Notes under the pieces: model-generated
The model's input: only the letters and a program-made list of their open reading frames with translations
Told to the model about the DNA's origin: nothing
Databases searched by the model: none
Translations under genes and position numbers: made by a program
Part shown: in pieces, positions 34,907-42,979 of the stretch
Layout: every line of letters starts with the position of its first letter
Position numbering within the stretch: position 1 is the stretch's first letter
Assembly (NCBI GenBank): GCA_963810195.1
Contig: CAWEMO010000005.1
Location: 372,001 to 436,000 of the forward strand
From: Chersky-840 sp963810195
GTDB lineage: Bacteria; Actinomycetota; Acidimicrobiia; Acidimicrobiales; UBA8190
DNA: 64,000 bases
Direction of reading: 5' to 3'

Positions 34907-36134
34907 TGCGGGCTCAACCAATCGACGCAACAGCCCCGGCGAACGCTTGAGATGGTGACATACCCCCGAGGGTCCGTCGAGGACGTCCGTTGAGCTCTCG
35001 TGCCACGGCGTTGAGGTGTGCCTGGGAGTGGCCGGAGAGCTCGGTGCCCCTGGGGAAGTACTGGCGCAACAGCCCATTGGTGTTCTCATTGGAACCGCGT
35101 TGCCACGGACTCTTGGGATCGCAGAAGTAGATCTGCACGCCGGTGTCGACGGTGAAGCGAGCGTGCTCGTTCATCTCTTGTCCTTGGTCCCAGGTGATCG
35201 AGCGCCGGAGCTCGGTGGGGAGCTTGACGATGGTCTTGGCCAGCGCCTTGCGGACAGCCTCGCCCCCGTGCCCATCGGGGAGGCGCATGAGCATGACGTA
35301 GCGGGTGGAGCGCTCGACCAGTGTGCCGATGGCCCGCTGGCCCGTGCCCATGATGAGATCGCCTTCCCAGTGGCCGGGCACAGCCCGGTCCTCGATCTCA
35401 GCGGGACGATCCGAGATCATGACCATGTCGCGGATCTTGCCCTGGCCCGTCGCTTGGCGCTTTCCCTGGGGGCGGCGCATGGCCCGGCCCTGGCGCAGGC
35501 AGCGAAAGAGCTCCTGGCGCAGGGCTCCTCGACCTTGGACGAACAGCGACATGTAGATGGTCTCGTGGCTCACCCGCATCTCCGGGTCGTGGGGGAACGC
35601 TTCGGGCAACCAGTCGGCGATCTGCTGGGGCGACCAGCGTTTCTCCAGTTTGCCCTGGACGACACGGCGCAGCCTCGGGCACTTGGCCAACTTGGCCGGT
35701 CTCGGTCGTCGAGCCCGCCGGCGGGCGGACGCTTCGGCCTCGCACGCCCGGTAGCGATGCCGGCCGCCGTTGGCGGCCACCTCCCGGGACACTGTCGATG
35801 CAGCCCGTCCCAGGCCCGCCGCCACCTGACGCAGCGACAGCCCGGTGGCGAGCCCACGGGAGATCTCCTCCCGTTCGACCAATGACATCCTGGCGTCGGA
35901 CCACACCGTCGGAGCGAGTGGACGGATGCCGCCCGTCTTCTGGATCAGGTCATGGACTCCAGTCTGGGACCGGCCGACCGAGCGGGCGATCGACCGCATC
36001 GACTCGCCGGCCTCAAACCGGTCCCACACCTCGGACTGCTCTGCAGCAGAGAACCGCATCTGCATCCCACACCTCCAGGTCGGCGACAGCCTCCAATGAT
36101 CGCCTCAATGGTGCGTGGATGACTTGAGACCGCA
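34907..36134 (-). mobile_element. IS30-family element, type B, complete copy
   Basis: The 1228-bp element has imperfect 25-bp inverted ends starting TGCGGGCTCAA (34907) and, on the other strand, TGCGGTCTCAA (ending at 36134). Flanking bases share GC. The right end abuts a dispersed repeat beginning GCCGATCCCGACCGG. A 5'-truncated copy lies at 54797-55763. Confidence 0.88.
34914..36065 (-). CDS. IS30-family transposase (type B)
   Basis: The 383-residue transposase is intact. Two helix-turn-helix units are visible (SMRSIARSVGRSQTGVHDLI and SLRQVAAGLGRAASTVSREV). The DDE core has Asp in HWEGDLIMG, Asp in SITWDQGQE and Glu in GSNENTNGL. ATG at 36065 follows GGAGGTGTGGG. It is clearly related to the type A transposase in this window but distinct along its length. 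The remnant at 54797 encodes the same protein sequence from about residue 75 onward. Confidence 0.92.
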   Translation of the reverse strand: MQMRFSAAEQSEVWDRFEAGESMRSIARSVGRSQTGVHDLIQKTGGIRPLAPTVWSDARMSLVEREEISRGLATGLSLRQVAAGLGRAASTVSREVAANGGRHRYRACEAEASARRRARRPRPAKLAKCPRLRRVVQGKLEKRWSPQQIADWLPEAFPHDPEMRVSHETIYMSLFVQGRGALRQELFRCLRQGRAMRRPQGKRQATGQGKIRDMVMISDRPAEIEDRAVPGHWEGDLIMGTGQRAIGTLVERSTRYVMLMRLPDGHGGEAVRKALAKTIVKLPTELRRSITWDQGQEMNEHARFTVDTGVQIYFCDPKSPWQRGSNENTNGLLRQYFPRGTELSGHSQAHLNAVARELNGRPRRTLGGMSPSQAFAGAVASIG

Positions 36135-36194
36135 GCCGATCCCGACCGGGGTGCAGGTCGTCCCAAAGGCGGCCCTGAGGCATCCTGTATTCGG
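36135..36194 (+). repeat. Dispersed repeat family B, copy 1
   Basis: About 60 bp starting GCCGATCCCGACCGGGGTGC and ending GGCATCCTGTATTCGG. It is repeated at 42820-42879 with one mismatch. The terminal part also occurs inverted near 56125-56145. Confidence 0.8.
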
Positions 36195-36364
36195 TGCACC
36201 GGTCGCGTCACATATTGCCCTGGCCTACGCGCAAAATGTCGATCGTCAGCGCCCCGCCTCGTTGCCGACGCACTCAGTAACGACGTTCGGGAGCGATACT
36301 GCTCGAGCCGGTCGGGGCCAACCACCTGGTAACGATGGCTTGGCATCAATCCGCCCGACGCTTC

Positions 36365-37423
36365 TTACGGAACCGACGCCAACTCTGACTGGAAGAAGTT
36401 TGGAACCGTCGCAGTGCACCCTGGAGGCGTACCCGCGTACACGTCTCCCGGTGGGCAGTAGAAGCCGTCATCGTCCTCACTGGTGACGTAGACCAGAGTT
36501 GATCCGTTTGCATGAGCGGTCTGCATGACCTGCTGCTCCTCGGCCAGCGTGGAGACGTCCCAGACGATCGTGCCGACCTGATTGATAGCGTCGTCGTCGT
36601 TGCTCGAACCAGGAGATCCAATGAATGCTGAGTACCGGTCCTCGAAGGCGATGACAGCGTCGTCGACGGCCGAGTTCGTGAGGAAGCTGGGGTCGAGGGG
36701 CTGAACGCCGGGATTGACGACCACAATGCCTCCCAAGTTGGTGTGCACGTATGAGGTCAGGTTGGTGAAGAATGCCGCAGGAGAGCCGCCGAATCCTGGG
36801 GGCCGGTTGGCGCAACCATCGGCGGTCGACCCCGTCCACTTCAAGCCGGCACACGCAGTGTCGAAGAAGATGCTGGTGACCGGCGCCTTCAACTTGCCTG
36901 TACGAACCTGGTTGGTTCCATACTTGGACTTCCAGAGCGCTACGCCAGATTCGATGGCGGAGAGGGTGCGCGTGCCGTACCCGGTGGAGGTGTATCCCAG
37001 CACCGTCCAACCTGCCGCCTGCACCTGGCCGATGGCATAGAGGTAGTTGGTGTAATCCGAGCTGGAGAAGAACGAACCCGAACCGGGGCCGCTCGACGGG
37101 TTGGCGATGACGTACCCCTTACCAGCCGGGGGCGGGGTAGCCGCCAAGTCCGCCCAGATGCCCTGAAGCGTGCCGGGGGCGCTGAGCGGGTACTGATATG
37201 CGGGAACGATGAGGGTTGTTGTTTTGGATGCGGCTGGGGTGGCGCCGGCTGCTGGAGTGCTCTGAACCACGCTCAAGGCCGCTACCCCTATGGCGACCAT
37301 CGCCACGGAACTTGCGACCTGGCTAGTTCGTCGCAGGGCGTGTCGGCGGTCGCCCAGTTTCACAGTGCCTCCATCTGAGGTCCGAGCTTGCTCGTGGCGA
37401 GACACCCCGAACAGCGTGTCCAA
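36365..37423 (-). CDS. Secreted spherulation-specific family 4 (spherulin 4)-like protein
   Basis: The protein of about 350 residues has a basic leader and a hydrophobic segment (VASSVAMVAIGVAALSVV) followed by an alanine-rich cleavage region, so it is exported. The mature part matches the spherulin-4-like pattern. LIVPAYQYPLS comes first, then YVIANPSSGPGSG, GWTVLGYTSTGYGTR, TSIFFDTACAGL and GIVVVNPGVQP. A TIM-barrel hydrolase of polysaccharide is the usual expectation for this fold. The start may be the ATG at 37423 or later, since the first 20 residues are weakly conserved-looking. It stands alone between an IS30 and a dispersed repeat. Confidence 0.65.
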   Translation of the reverse strand: MDTLFGVSRHEQARTSDGGTVKLGDRRHALRRTSQVASSVAMVAIGVAALSVVQSTPAAGATPAASKTTTLIVPAYQYPLSAPGTLQGIWADLAATPPPAGKGYVIANPSSGPGSGSFFSSSDYTNYLYAIGQVQAAGWTVLGYTSTGYGTRTLSAIESGVALWKSKYGTNQVRTGKLKAPVTSIFFDTACAGLKWTGSTADGCANRPPGFGGSPAAFFTNLTSYVHTNLGGIVVVNPGVQPLDPSFLTNSAVDDAVIAFEDRYSAFIGSPGSSNDDDAINQVGTIVWDVSTLAEEQQVMQTAHANGSTLVYVTSEDDDGFYCPPGDVYAGTPPGCTATVPNFFQSELASVP

Positions 37424-37606
37424 CGATAGATGACACTGTTCAAGCGAAACTCAATGTCAACTCAACAGGTAGCCAACTCGGCAAGGGCCGGGCCGGTCAC
37501 AAGGGCCGGTCCGGGGCTGCTCGGGGGTACCGCTTACCCTGATTCAAACCCGGCCATCCCCAATGTGGTGCCATGACGTTGCCGGCGAACGAGAGTCGCG
37601 TCGCTC

Positions 37607-37767
37607 ATAATCGCGACGTCGCGCAATCCCGGGCGGGTCGGTCGAATCACAGCCAGCAGTGGGTCGTCTCGCCGTACCGTTCGACCTCCATCCGAACCCG
37701 GGTGATCCCGACTGGCCCTGGGGGTGGCCGGGTTGGTCCCGTCAGGACGCACAGAACGGCAGTTGCG
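37607..37767 (+). repeat. Dispersed repeat family A, copy 1
   Basis: About 160 bp beginning ATAATCGCGACGTCGCGCAA and ending ACGCACAGAACGGCAGTTGCG. Related copies lie at 40698-40858 and, inverted, at 49644-49804. Partial copies of the end occur near 29239-29280 and 42056-42118. It has no coding capacity. Confidence 0.8.
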
Positions 37768-37824
37768 GTCGCCTAGTCGGCACTGATCTGGCTACGAATG
37801 AGGACTTGTACGGCTGACGCGATT

Positions 37825-37838
37825 GGGTCCTTTGGCCC
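37825..37838. promoter_or_regulatory. DosR-like box (one mismatch)
   Basis: GGGTCCTTTGGCCC lies 36 bp before the alpha/beta hydrolase ATG. It differs from the GGGAC-N4-GNCCC core at the fourth base. Confidence 0.4.
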
Positions 37839-37873
37839 TCGACACCACCGGCTCAACCCGGCGCGATGGCACC

Positions 37874-38872
37874 ATGGCACAAGTTCATGCCAAGGATTCA
37901 CCGTCCCCGCTGCTCGGCGAGAGGCGCGCTGGGAACAACCCTCCCAAGGGGGCGACGAGGCAGGTCACCCCGACAGACGCGTTCCCTGTCGAGCACATCA
38001 CCATCCACGGTCACCAGATCGGCTACCGGTCTGGCGGTGAAGGCCCGGTGCTGTTGCTTCTCCACGGGATCGCCGGCAGCTCGGGCACGTGGGTCCCCGC
38101 CATGCGACTGTTGCAGAGCGACTTCACGGTGCTAGCCCCGGATTTCCTCGGCCATGGCGAGTCGGCCAAGCCGCCCGGCGACTACTCGCTCGGCAACCAC
38201 GCTAGCGCCATGCGCGACTTCCTGGACCTGCTGGGCATCGATCGGGCTACGGTCGTCGGGCAGTCCTTCGGGGGTGGGGTGGCCCTGCAGTTCGCCTACC
38301 AGTTCCCAGAGCACTGCGAGCGCCTGGTGCTCGTCGACGCCGGGGGCCTGGGCCGTGAGGTGAACTGGATCCTCCGCCTCCTCACTCTGCCCGGGGTCGA
38401 GTATGTGCTGCCGGTCCTGTTCCCGGCCTTCGTGCGGGACTGGGGGGACCCGGTCGCCAGGTTTCTCGGCGACTGGGGCATCGGCAACGCCGGGGCGATG
38501 GAGATGTGGCGCTCCTACAAGTCGCTGACCGAAGCCGAGAGCCGCGGCGCCTTCGTCCGCACCATACGGGCCGTGATTGGCCCGGGCGGGCAGTCGGTGA
38601 GCGCCATCGACCGCCTTTACCTGGCCGCCCAGATGCCCACGCTCATCGTGTGGGGCGAGCGCGACAAGATCATCCCGCTCGTACATGCCTACCGGGCACA
38701 CGAGGCCATCCCCAACAGTAGGTTGGAGGTGATGGAAGGAGTGGGCCACTACTCCTACGTGGAGGAGCCCGCTCGCTTCGTGGAGATCCTGAAGGATTTC
38801 TTGCGCACCACGGAGCCCGCCAATTTCGACCCCGAAGAGCGGCGAGCCTTGCTGCGCCAGGGGCCGGCGTAA
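37874..38872 (+). CDS. Alpha/beta hydrolase
   Basis: The 332-residue enzyme has the full triad context: LLLHGIAGSSGTW oxyanion loop, GQSFGGG nucleophile elbow, the Asp in VWGERDKIIP, and the His in MEGVGHYSYVE. The fold is the epoxide-hydrolase/haloperoxidase-like group; the substrate is unknown. ATG at 37874 is preferred over the TTG at 37823 because the latter lies inside the putative DosR-like box. The first 45 residues are a poorly structured leader. It opens the plus side of the stress-gene stretch and converges on small minus-strand genes. Confidence 0.8.
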   Translation: MAQVHAKDSPSPLLGERRAGNNPPKGATRQVTPTDAFPVEHITIHGHQIGYRSGGEGPVLLLLHGIAGSSGTWVPAMRLLQSDFTVLAPDFLGHGESAKPPGDYSLGNHASAMRDFLDLLGIDRATVVGQSFGGGVALQFAYQFPEHCERLVLVDAGGLGREVNWILRLLTLPGVEYVLPVLFPAFVRDWGDPVARFLGDWGIGNAGAMEMWRSYKSLTEAESRGAFVRTIRAVIGPGGQSVSAIDRLYLAAQMPTLIVWGERDKIIPLVHAYRAHEAIPNSRLEVMEGVGHYSYVEEPARFVEILKDFLRTTEPANFDPEERRALLRQGPA

Positions 38873-38920
38873 TGAGGCGGCCTACGTGAGCAGCATGTCT
38901 GCTGACCCCCGGGTCGCAAG

Positions 38921-39076
38921 CTAGAAGTAGTGCCGTCGGCCTCCCACTGCATGACCCAGCGCCCCGAGGAGCGCCAGGATCAGGCCGACTACGACCACGA
39001 TCACTCCAATCGACCACACAATGGGGATCCCCGTAACGAACCCAATGATCAGAAGGAGTATGCCAAAAATGATCAC
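38921..39076 (-). CDS. Small membrane protein, DUF6131-like
   Basis: The 51-residue protein consists of two hydrophobic helices (IIFGILLLIIGFVTGIPIVW and IGVIVVVVGLILALLGALG) and the ending HAVGGRRHYF. This end signature is shared by small actinobacterial membrane proteins classed as DUF6131. The GTG at 39076 has GGAGG four bases before it; an in-frame ATG six codons upstream is possible. It follows CsbD on the same strand and is probably in its operon. Confidence 0.72.
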   Translation of the reverse strand: MIIFGILLLIIGFVTGIPIVWSIGVIVVVVGLILALLGALGHAVGGRRHYF

Positions 39077-39188
39077 GGAGCCTCCACGGGCCATTCCTTC
39101 ACTGCCGAGTCATCGGTTCGGACCGACAGATAGTCGCGTCCGAAGGTCAAGGCCCTTTGCGACGACCCGGTTGCAGAGAGCCGACCGG

Positions 39189-39413
39189 CTACTTTCTATG
39201 TAGCGCGTCCTTGGCCTTGTCGATTGCCTCTTCAGCCTTACCCTTGGCCTTGTCGATAACCTTTTCGACCTTGTCCTGCGCGTGGTCGAGCTTCTCCTTG
39301 GCCTCACCAGCGCGTCGGTCGGCCTTGCCTTCGGACTTGAGGTCCTTGTCGCCGGTGAGGTTTCCGACGGCCTCTTTGGCCCGGCCCTTCGCTTGATCAG
39401 TCTTTCCAGCCAT
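39189..39413 (-). CDS. CsbD family stress protein
   Basis: The 74-residue, highly charged helical protein has the CsbD pattern GKTDQAKGRAKEAVGNLTGD near the N-terminus. Lys/Glu/Ala heptads follow (DHAQDKVEKVIDKAKGKAEEAIDK). CsbD proteins accumulate under general stress in many bacteria; their biochemical role is unknown. Upstream (39453-39509) lies an element shared with the next minus-strand operon, including a DosR-like box. Confidence 0.88.
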   Translation of the reverse strand: MAGKTDQAKGRAKEAVGNLTGDKDLKSEGKADRRAGEAKEKLDHAQDKVEKVIDKAKGKAEEAIDKAKDALHRK

Positions 39414-39452
39414 CGTGCACCACTCTCTCTTCGGGCCACGCCCAGATCGGCC

Positions 39453-39509
39453 GTGAGCACACTTCTACTGTGCCCAGACGTCTCGGCTCTCGCCAGGGGC
39501 GAAAGTCAC
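39453..39509 (-). promoter_or_regulatory. Conserved upstream element with DosR-like box (copy 1)
   Basis: This 57-bp region before csbD is closely matched at 40412-40469. On the minus strand both contain GACTTTCGCC, then GAGACG and CACAGTAGAAGTGTGCTCAC. The box GTGACTTTCGCCCC (39496-39509) is one base from the GGGAC-N4-GNCCC core. Confidence 0.6.
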
Positions 39510-39570
39510 GTGGCGAGCCCACGGCAAGTACGACCCCTGGCAAGTCACGGTCCGTACCAAGCGCATCGCA

Positions 39571-39744
39571 CTATGCGAGGAAGATCACCGCAGCGGACAG
39601 GAGCGCCAGTCCGGCACAGACCAATGTCGCCCAGACGGTCTTATCCGTGAATGCGATGATCGCCGCGATGATGAAGACGATCACCGCGATGAGGGCGAAC
39701 ACCTGAACTGCGCTGGCGCTGGCGTTGACGAGAGTGGCAAGCAT
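39571..39744 (-). CDS. Small two-TM membrane protein
   Basis: The 57-residue protein is almost entirely hydrophobic, with helices AVQVFALIAVIVFIIAAIIAF and TLVCAGLALLSAAVIFLA separated by a TDKTVWA turn. The ATG at 39744 follows AGGAGT by six bases, which makes translation likely. Function is unknown. It is the third gene of a minus-strand unit that begins at 40364. Confidence 0.65.
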   Translation of the reverse strand: MLATLVNASASAVQVFALIAVIVFIIAAIIAFTDKTVWATLVCAGLALLSAAVIFLA

Positions 39745-39794
39745 GGGTGGACTCCTGTTTGTAGGTGACGATGACGACTTGCCGGGTAAATGAA

Positions 39795-40046
39795 TCACTC
39801 GGTCCGTTCGGAGTTCTCCTCGCTCTGTTCGGTGACCTCTTTGCGATCCTGGCGGGTGTTCGCGACCACGTAGCCGAGCCCGAGGGCGAGCACGACAATA
39901 GAGACGACCCACATCGTGTGGAGGGCGAAACCGACAAGGCCACACAGCAGAGCGACAGACAGGACCGCCACCATGGCGGCGCCCGAGACTCTGCGCTCAC
40001 GGAGCAACGAGGCAATGCGCCGGGATTCTGGTGATCTGACGGACAT
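39795..40046 (-). CDS. Small two-TM membrane protein with charged tail
   Basis: The 83-residue protein has a basic N-terminus (SPESRRIASLLRERRVSG), two adjacent helices (AAMVAVLSVALLCGLVGFAL and WVVSIVVLALGLGYVVA), and a Glu-rich tail. The ATG at 40046 is preceded by AAGGAGGTGA, a near-perfect anti-16S match, so expression is probably strong. I do not recognise the family. Its neighbours are other small membrane proteins and CsbD. Confidence 0.68.
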   Translation of the reverse strand: MSVRSPESRRIASLLRERRVSGAAMVAVLSVALLCGLVGFALHTMWVVSIVVLALGLGYVVANTRQDRKEVTEQSEENSERTE

Positions 40047-40097
40047 CAGAAGGTCACCTCCTTCAGAAGAAGATGCCGGTCTCGTGACCGGAGTCGG

Positions 40098-40364
40098 TTA
40101 GTTGTGCACTTCTTCGTGCACTGTCGTCGAGCCACCCTGCGTGTCGGTCGCTTGGCGATCAAAGGTTTGATCGCGGCTGCCTACCGGACGACGGGACATG
40201 CCGAAGATGATCGCTGAGGCGACGAAGCCGACTCCTCCGACGATCATGAGGATGACTCACACCGTGGAGATCCGGAACCCCGTGCCATGAGAAGTCACCG
40301 CCCAGTACATGACGGCGCCCGCCGCTATGGCGATGACGCTGAAGACCATTCCTGCTCGACCCAT
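40098..40364 (-). pseudogene. DUF6458-like small membrane protein with an in-frame TGA
   Basis: From ATG at 40364 the frame reads 35 residues (RAGMVFSVIAIAAGAVMYWA, then GFRISTV). It then meets TGA, and continues in the same frame as VILMIVGGVGFVASAIIFGM to a TAA at 40098. The usual family sequence at this point is STVGVILMIVG, so the TGA (complement of 40258-40260) stands where GGA (Gly) is expected. The reading frame and both membrane helices are otherwise intact, with a charged tail ending EEVHN. TGA is a normal stop elsewhere in the window, so this is a nonsense mutation or a sequencing error rather than recoding. It would be the first gene of the unit with 40046 and 39744. Confidence 0.7.
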
Positions 40365-40411
40365 TTCTTGTGCCTCATTTCGTTGCCCTGGCCTATCGTG
40401 TGCCACCCTTG

Positions 40412-40469
40412 GTGAGCACACTTCTACTGTGAGCAGGCGTCTCGGGGCCGGGCCAGAGGCGAAAGTCCT
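40412..40469 (-). promoter_or_regulatory. Conserved upstream element with DosR-like box (copy 2)
   Basis: This matches the element before csbD. The box AGGACTTTCGCCTC (40456-40469 on the minus strand) has two mismatches to the GGGAC-N4-GNCCC core. It lies 48 bp before the interrupted gene's start. Confidence 0.5.
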
Positions 40470-40697
40470 CATGCCTGGAACTGAAGTCGAGAAGTGGCCC
40501 AGCCCAGACAGACTCGGGATCGTCCTCCTGGCAAGAACCGAGCATCCGAAGCTCCTGCCGGTTGCGATTGGGCTATTGACCCGCAAGCCGTGCGATGAGA
40601 ACCGCCCATAATCGGCGGTACCGGTGACCCTCATCCCAGCCTGGCAGGCCCGAGCGCGGTCCCGACGGAGGTGCAAGCGCTCGGGGGTCGTGCGCGC

Positions 40698-40858
40698 ATA
40701 ATCGCGAGGTCGCGCAATCCCGGGCGGGGCAGTCGGATCGCAATGACCGCTGGGTGGCCCGCAGCGCCCTTCGACCACCATCCCAACGCGGGTGTTTGCG
40801 ATCGGGGCCCGAGGGGGTCGGGCTGGCCCTACCAGGTCGCTCAGAACCGCAGGCAATT
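40698..40858 (+). repeat. Dispersed repeat family A, copy 2
   Basis: It begins ATAATCGCGAGGTCGCGCAA and ends in CGCTCAGAACCGCAGGCAA, with moderate divergence from copy 1 in the middle. The whole stretch 40470-41146 has no supported gene. Confidence 0.75.
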
Positions 40859-41146
40859 CTGCTTACCCCTCCAACGGCAGTGGCCCGCACATAGTTGGTG
40901 ATCCCGAGCGGTGTCGCTTCGCTGTTGGAGCAAACCGAACGATGCCGAAGCGGGCGACCACCAGCCGATGCCGACCCTGGGTCACCTGATGGTCGAACGG
41001 TGAGCCTCGCAGGATGCCTCACCATAGTACGGTTCGCCGTGAGTTGGTGACAGACCGTCGCCTACATCTCGCGCCTCGATGTGTTGCTCGCCCCTGGGAA
41101 CGGACAACCCGTTCCTGTCGACTAGAGAAACAAGGAGACGCCCATC

Positions 41147-41521
41147 GTGGCGAAGAAGGGTAAGACACAGCTACTCATCACCTGGGTCGCAACTCCCGAC
41201 AAGGTGGCCGAGATGGATCGACTGGTCGAGAGCCATGGCTCGTGGATGGCCAACACCCATGACCGCGAGGGCTCGAACGCGCTGCTGAGTTACGACCTCT
41301 CCAAGGGTCCCGAGCTGGAGAACCCGCTCGACCCGAGCTCCAAGAGCACTGGCAACACTCGCTACGTCCTGAGTGAGGTCTACGATTCGCCAGCGGGGAT
41401 CGAGAATCACTGGCGCCAAGCCCAGGAGTCTTGGAGTGACTTCGGCGCGATGGTGGGAATGCTCGGAAGCTGCAACACGCAGACGCTGCATGGTGGCTCC
41501 ATCGCCCAATCCCTCTGGTAG
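41147..41521 (+). CDS. Conserved hypothetical protein, ABM-like
   Basis: The 124-residue protein begins with GTG at 41147, preceded by AAGGAGA. The order of strands and helices (TQLLITWVATPDKVAEMDRL, then TRYVLSEVYDSPAGIENHWR) suggests a dimeric alpha-beta barrel as in antibiotic-biosynthesis-monooxygenase-like proteins. His residues at SHGSW and ENHW lie where such proteins often have active-site residues. No function can be given. It is a single gene flanked by repeat-rich DNA. Confidence 0.6.
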   Translation: MAKKGKTQLLITWVATPDKVAEMDRLVESHGSWMANTHDREGSNALLSYDLSKGPELENPLDPSSKSTGNTRYVLSEVYDSPAGIENHWRQAQESWSDFGAMVGMLGSCNTQTLHGGSIAQSLW

Positions 41522-42116
41522 AGGATCCCGACTGGTCTAGCCGGCGAGCCGAACTCGGGCATGGCGATCACCTACGGAATACCCTCGGCCGTCGGTGAGA
41601 ACGCGGGCTAGAGCAGCGAAATGTCGCTCTTGACCTTGCCGCGACGCCCCGGACGTTCGATTTGGGCTTTCGGGGTGTCGCGGCGCTCGGCGTCTTCGCT
41701 CTCCAGCTCAACGGTTTTGGTGCTCCTCGGGTCCACCGGCTGCGACGCATAACCGCAGATCCCGATCATTCAGATCTCGCGAGGACGCCGCACGTACGTG
41801 CCGCTCCCGATCGGGTCTGGGCACAGCGAGAGGCGGGGCTCAGCGAGCGCATACTCGGGGCTATGCGCTTCCGGTGTCTTTCCCTGCGTCCGACAGGTTG
41901 CACTGGATTCGGGTGGCCCGGCCACAGGGTGACCCGTCCGGGATCAGCACCGCCGAGCGATACCGCGTGGCCTCGCTGATTAACTGACGACAGCAAGTAG
42001 CGCATCAGCGGCAATCCTGCTCGGTCCAAGATGGCGAACCTGGCGCACGCAACCGGGTGATCTCGATCGGCCTGAGGTTGGTCGGGCTGCCACCGTCAGG
42101 GCGCACAGAACCGGCA
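41522..42116. other. Intergenic repeat-rich region
   Basis: No gene is supported. The segment 41858-41940 (GGGGCTATGCGCTTCCGGTG onward) is repeated at about 42880-42960. The segment 42056-42118, ending GCGCACAGAACCGGCA, is a partial family A repeat and looks like an unoccupied version of the type A IS30 target. Confidence 0.55.
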
Positions 42117-42368
42117 TTATCGCCCGGTGTGTCGCTCTCGGCTTCTAATTGCCCTCGTGCGCCTCACGGTTTCCATGACGAGCAAGCCGAGAAAGATCAC
42201 ACCGATACAGATCACACCGATACAGAGCCAATCGGGCCAATCGATCGTCTGCGACACCTTTGGTGCCGAATGCTCGGCAAAGCCGTAGATCCCTCCTGCC
42301 AAGAACAATGCTCCAATCGCAAACGCAATGATGGAGCCGGTCACGCCGTTGATCCATCTAAGACGCAT
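42117..42368 (-). CDS. Two-TM membrane protein of unknown function
   Basis: The 83-residue protein has two membrane helices (GSIIAFAIGALFLAGGIYGF and LCIGVICIGVIFLGLLVM) joined by a short acidic loop (SQTIDWPDW), and a basic C-terminus. The second helix contains a duplicated CIGVI coded by a 14-bp direct repeat (near 42196-42224). The start at 42368 lacks a strong ribosome binding site. I recognise no family. Confidence 0.55.
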   Translation of the reverse strand: MRLRWINGVTGSIIAFAIGALFLAGGIYGFAEHSAPKVSQTIDWPDWLCIGVICIGVIFLGLLVMETVRRTRAIRSRERHTGR

Positions 42369-42498
42369 GGTTCTTATGATGCCCTACCGGGAGAAGAAAC
42401 CGCTGATCGTGGGAAGGTGGCCTGCTCGACACGTGCCGATCCTGCTCGCATCTCGGCGCTGGGAGGCCCGCCCGGTAACAACGCCCGGCCGGGCGTGA

Positions 42499-42723
42499 CT
42501 ACTTCCCGGTGGCCGGGCGTGGTGGCTCATGCCGCAGACCCTTTGATCCCAGATGGGAGAGGTAGCCGCCGAGGACCAACATGGCCAGCCCGATGAGGTC
42601 CAGCCACAGGCGATGGAAGAGCGGGCCTGCGACCACGAGCCACACTCCGGCCAGGACGAGCAACAGGCCTCCGAAGAGGCGGACCCAGGGAAGGGAGGGG
42701 CCGTGTCGCCACCTGTCGGCCAC
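42499..42723 (-). CDS. Two-TM membrane protein of unknown function
   Basis: The 74-residue protein has two helices (LFGGLLLVLAGVWLVVAGPL, then LDLIGLAMLVLGGYLSHLG) and a basic tail. GTG at 42723 is chosen because GGAGG lies eight bases upstream. A DosR-like box is found 54 bp before it. The size and topology resemble the other small proteins of this stretch, which supports it as a member of the same stress set. Confidence 0.58.
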   Translation of the reverse strand: MADRWRHGPSLPWVRLFGGLLLVLAGVWLVVAGPLFHRLWLDLIGLAMLVLGGYLSHLGSKGLRHEPPRPATGK

Positions 42724-42776
42724 GCTCCATCCTCCTGCCATAGCGTCAGCATGACCTGTCCGAGTGTCACCAGGTA

Positions 42777-42790
42777 GGGCCAGAGGTCCG
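42777..42790 (-). promoter_or_regulatory. DosR-like box (one mismatch)
   Basis: On the minus strand CGGACCTCTGGCCC. It differs from GGGAC-N4-GNCCC only at the first base. Confidence 0.45.
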
Positions 42791-42819
42791 TGCAGTCTCC
42801 GACCCATCCGGTACGTGCA

Positions 42820-42879
42820 GCCGATCCCGACCGGGGTGCAGGTCGTCCTAAAGGCGGCCCTGAGGCATCCTGTATTCGG
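42820..42879 (+). repeat. Dispersed repeat family B, copy 2
   Basis: It matches 36135-36194 almost base for base. It is followed by a second repeated segment (42880-42960) related to 41858-41940, then by the type C IS30. Confidence 0.8.
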
Positions 42880-42979
42880 GGGCTATGCCCTCCCGGTGTC
42901 TTCCTCTGCGTCCGACGGGTTGCACCGGATTCGGGTAACCGGGCCGCACGGCGACCCGCGCAGTATTCGCGTCGCGGCG

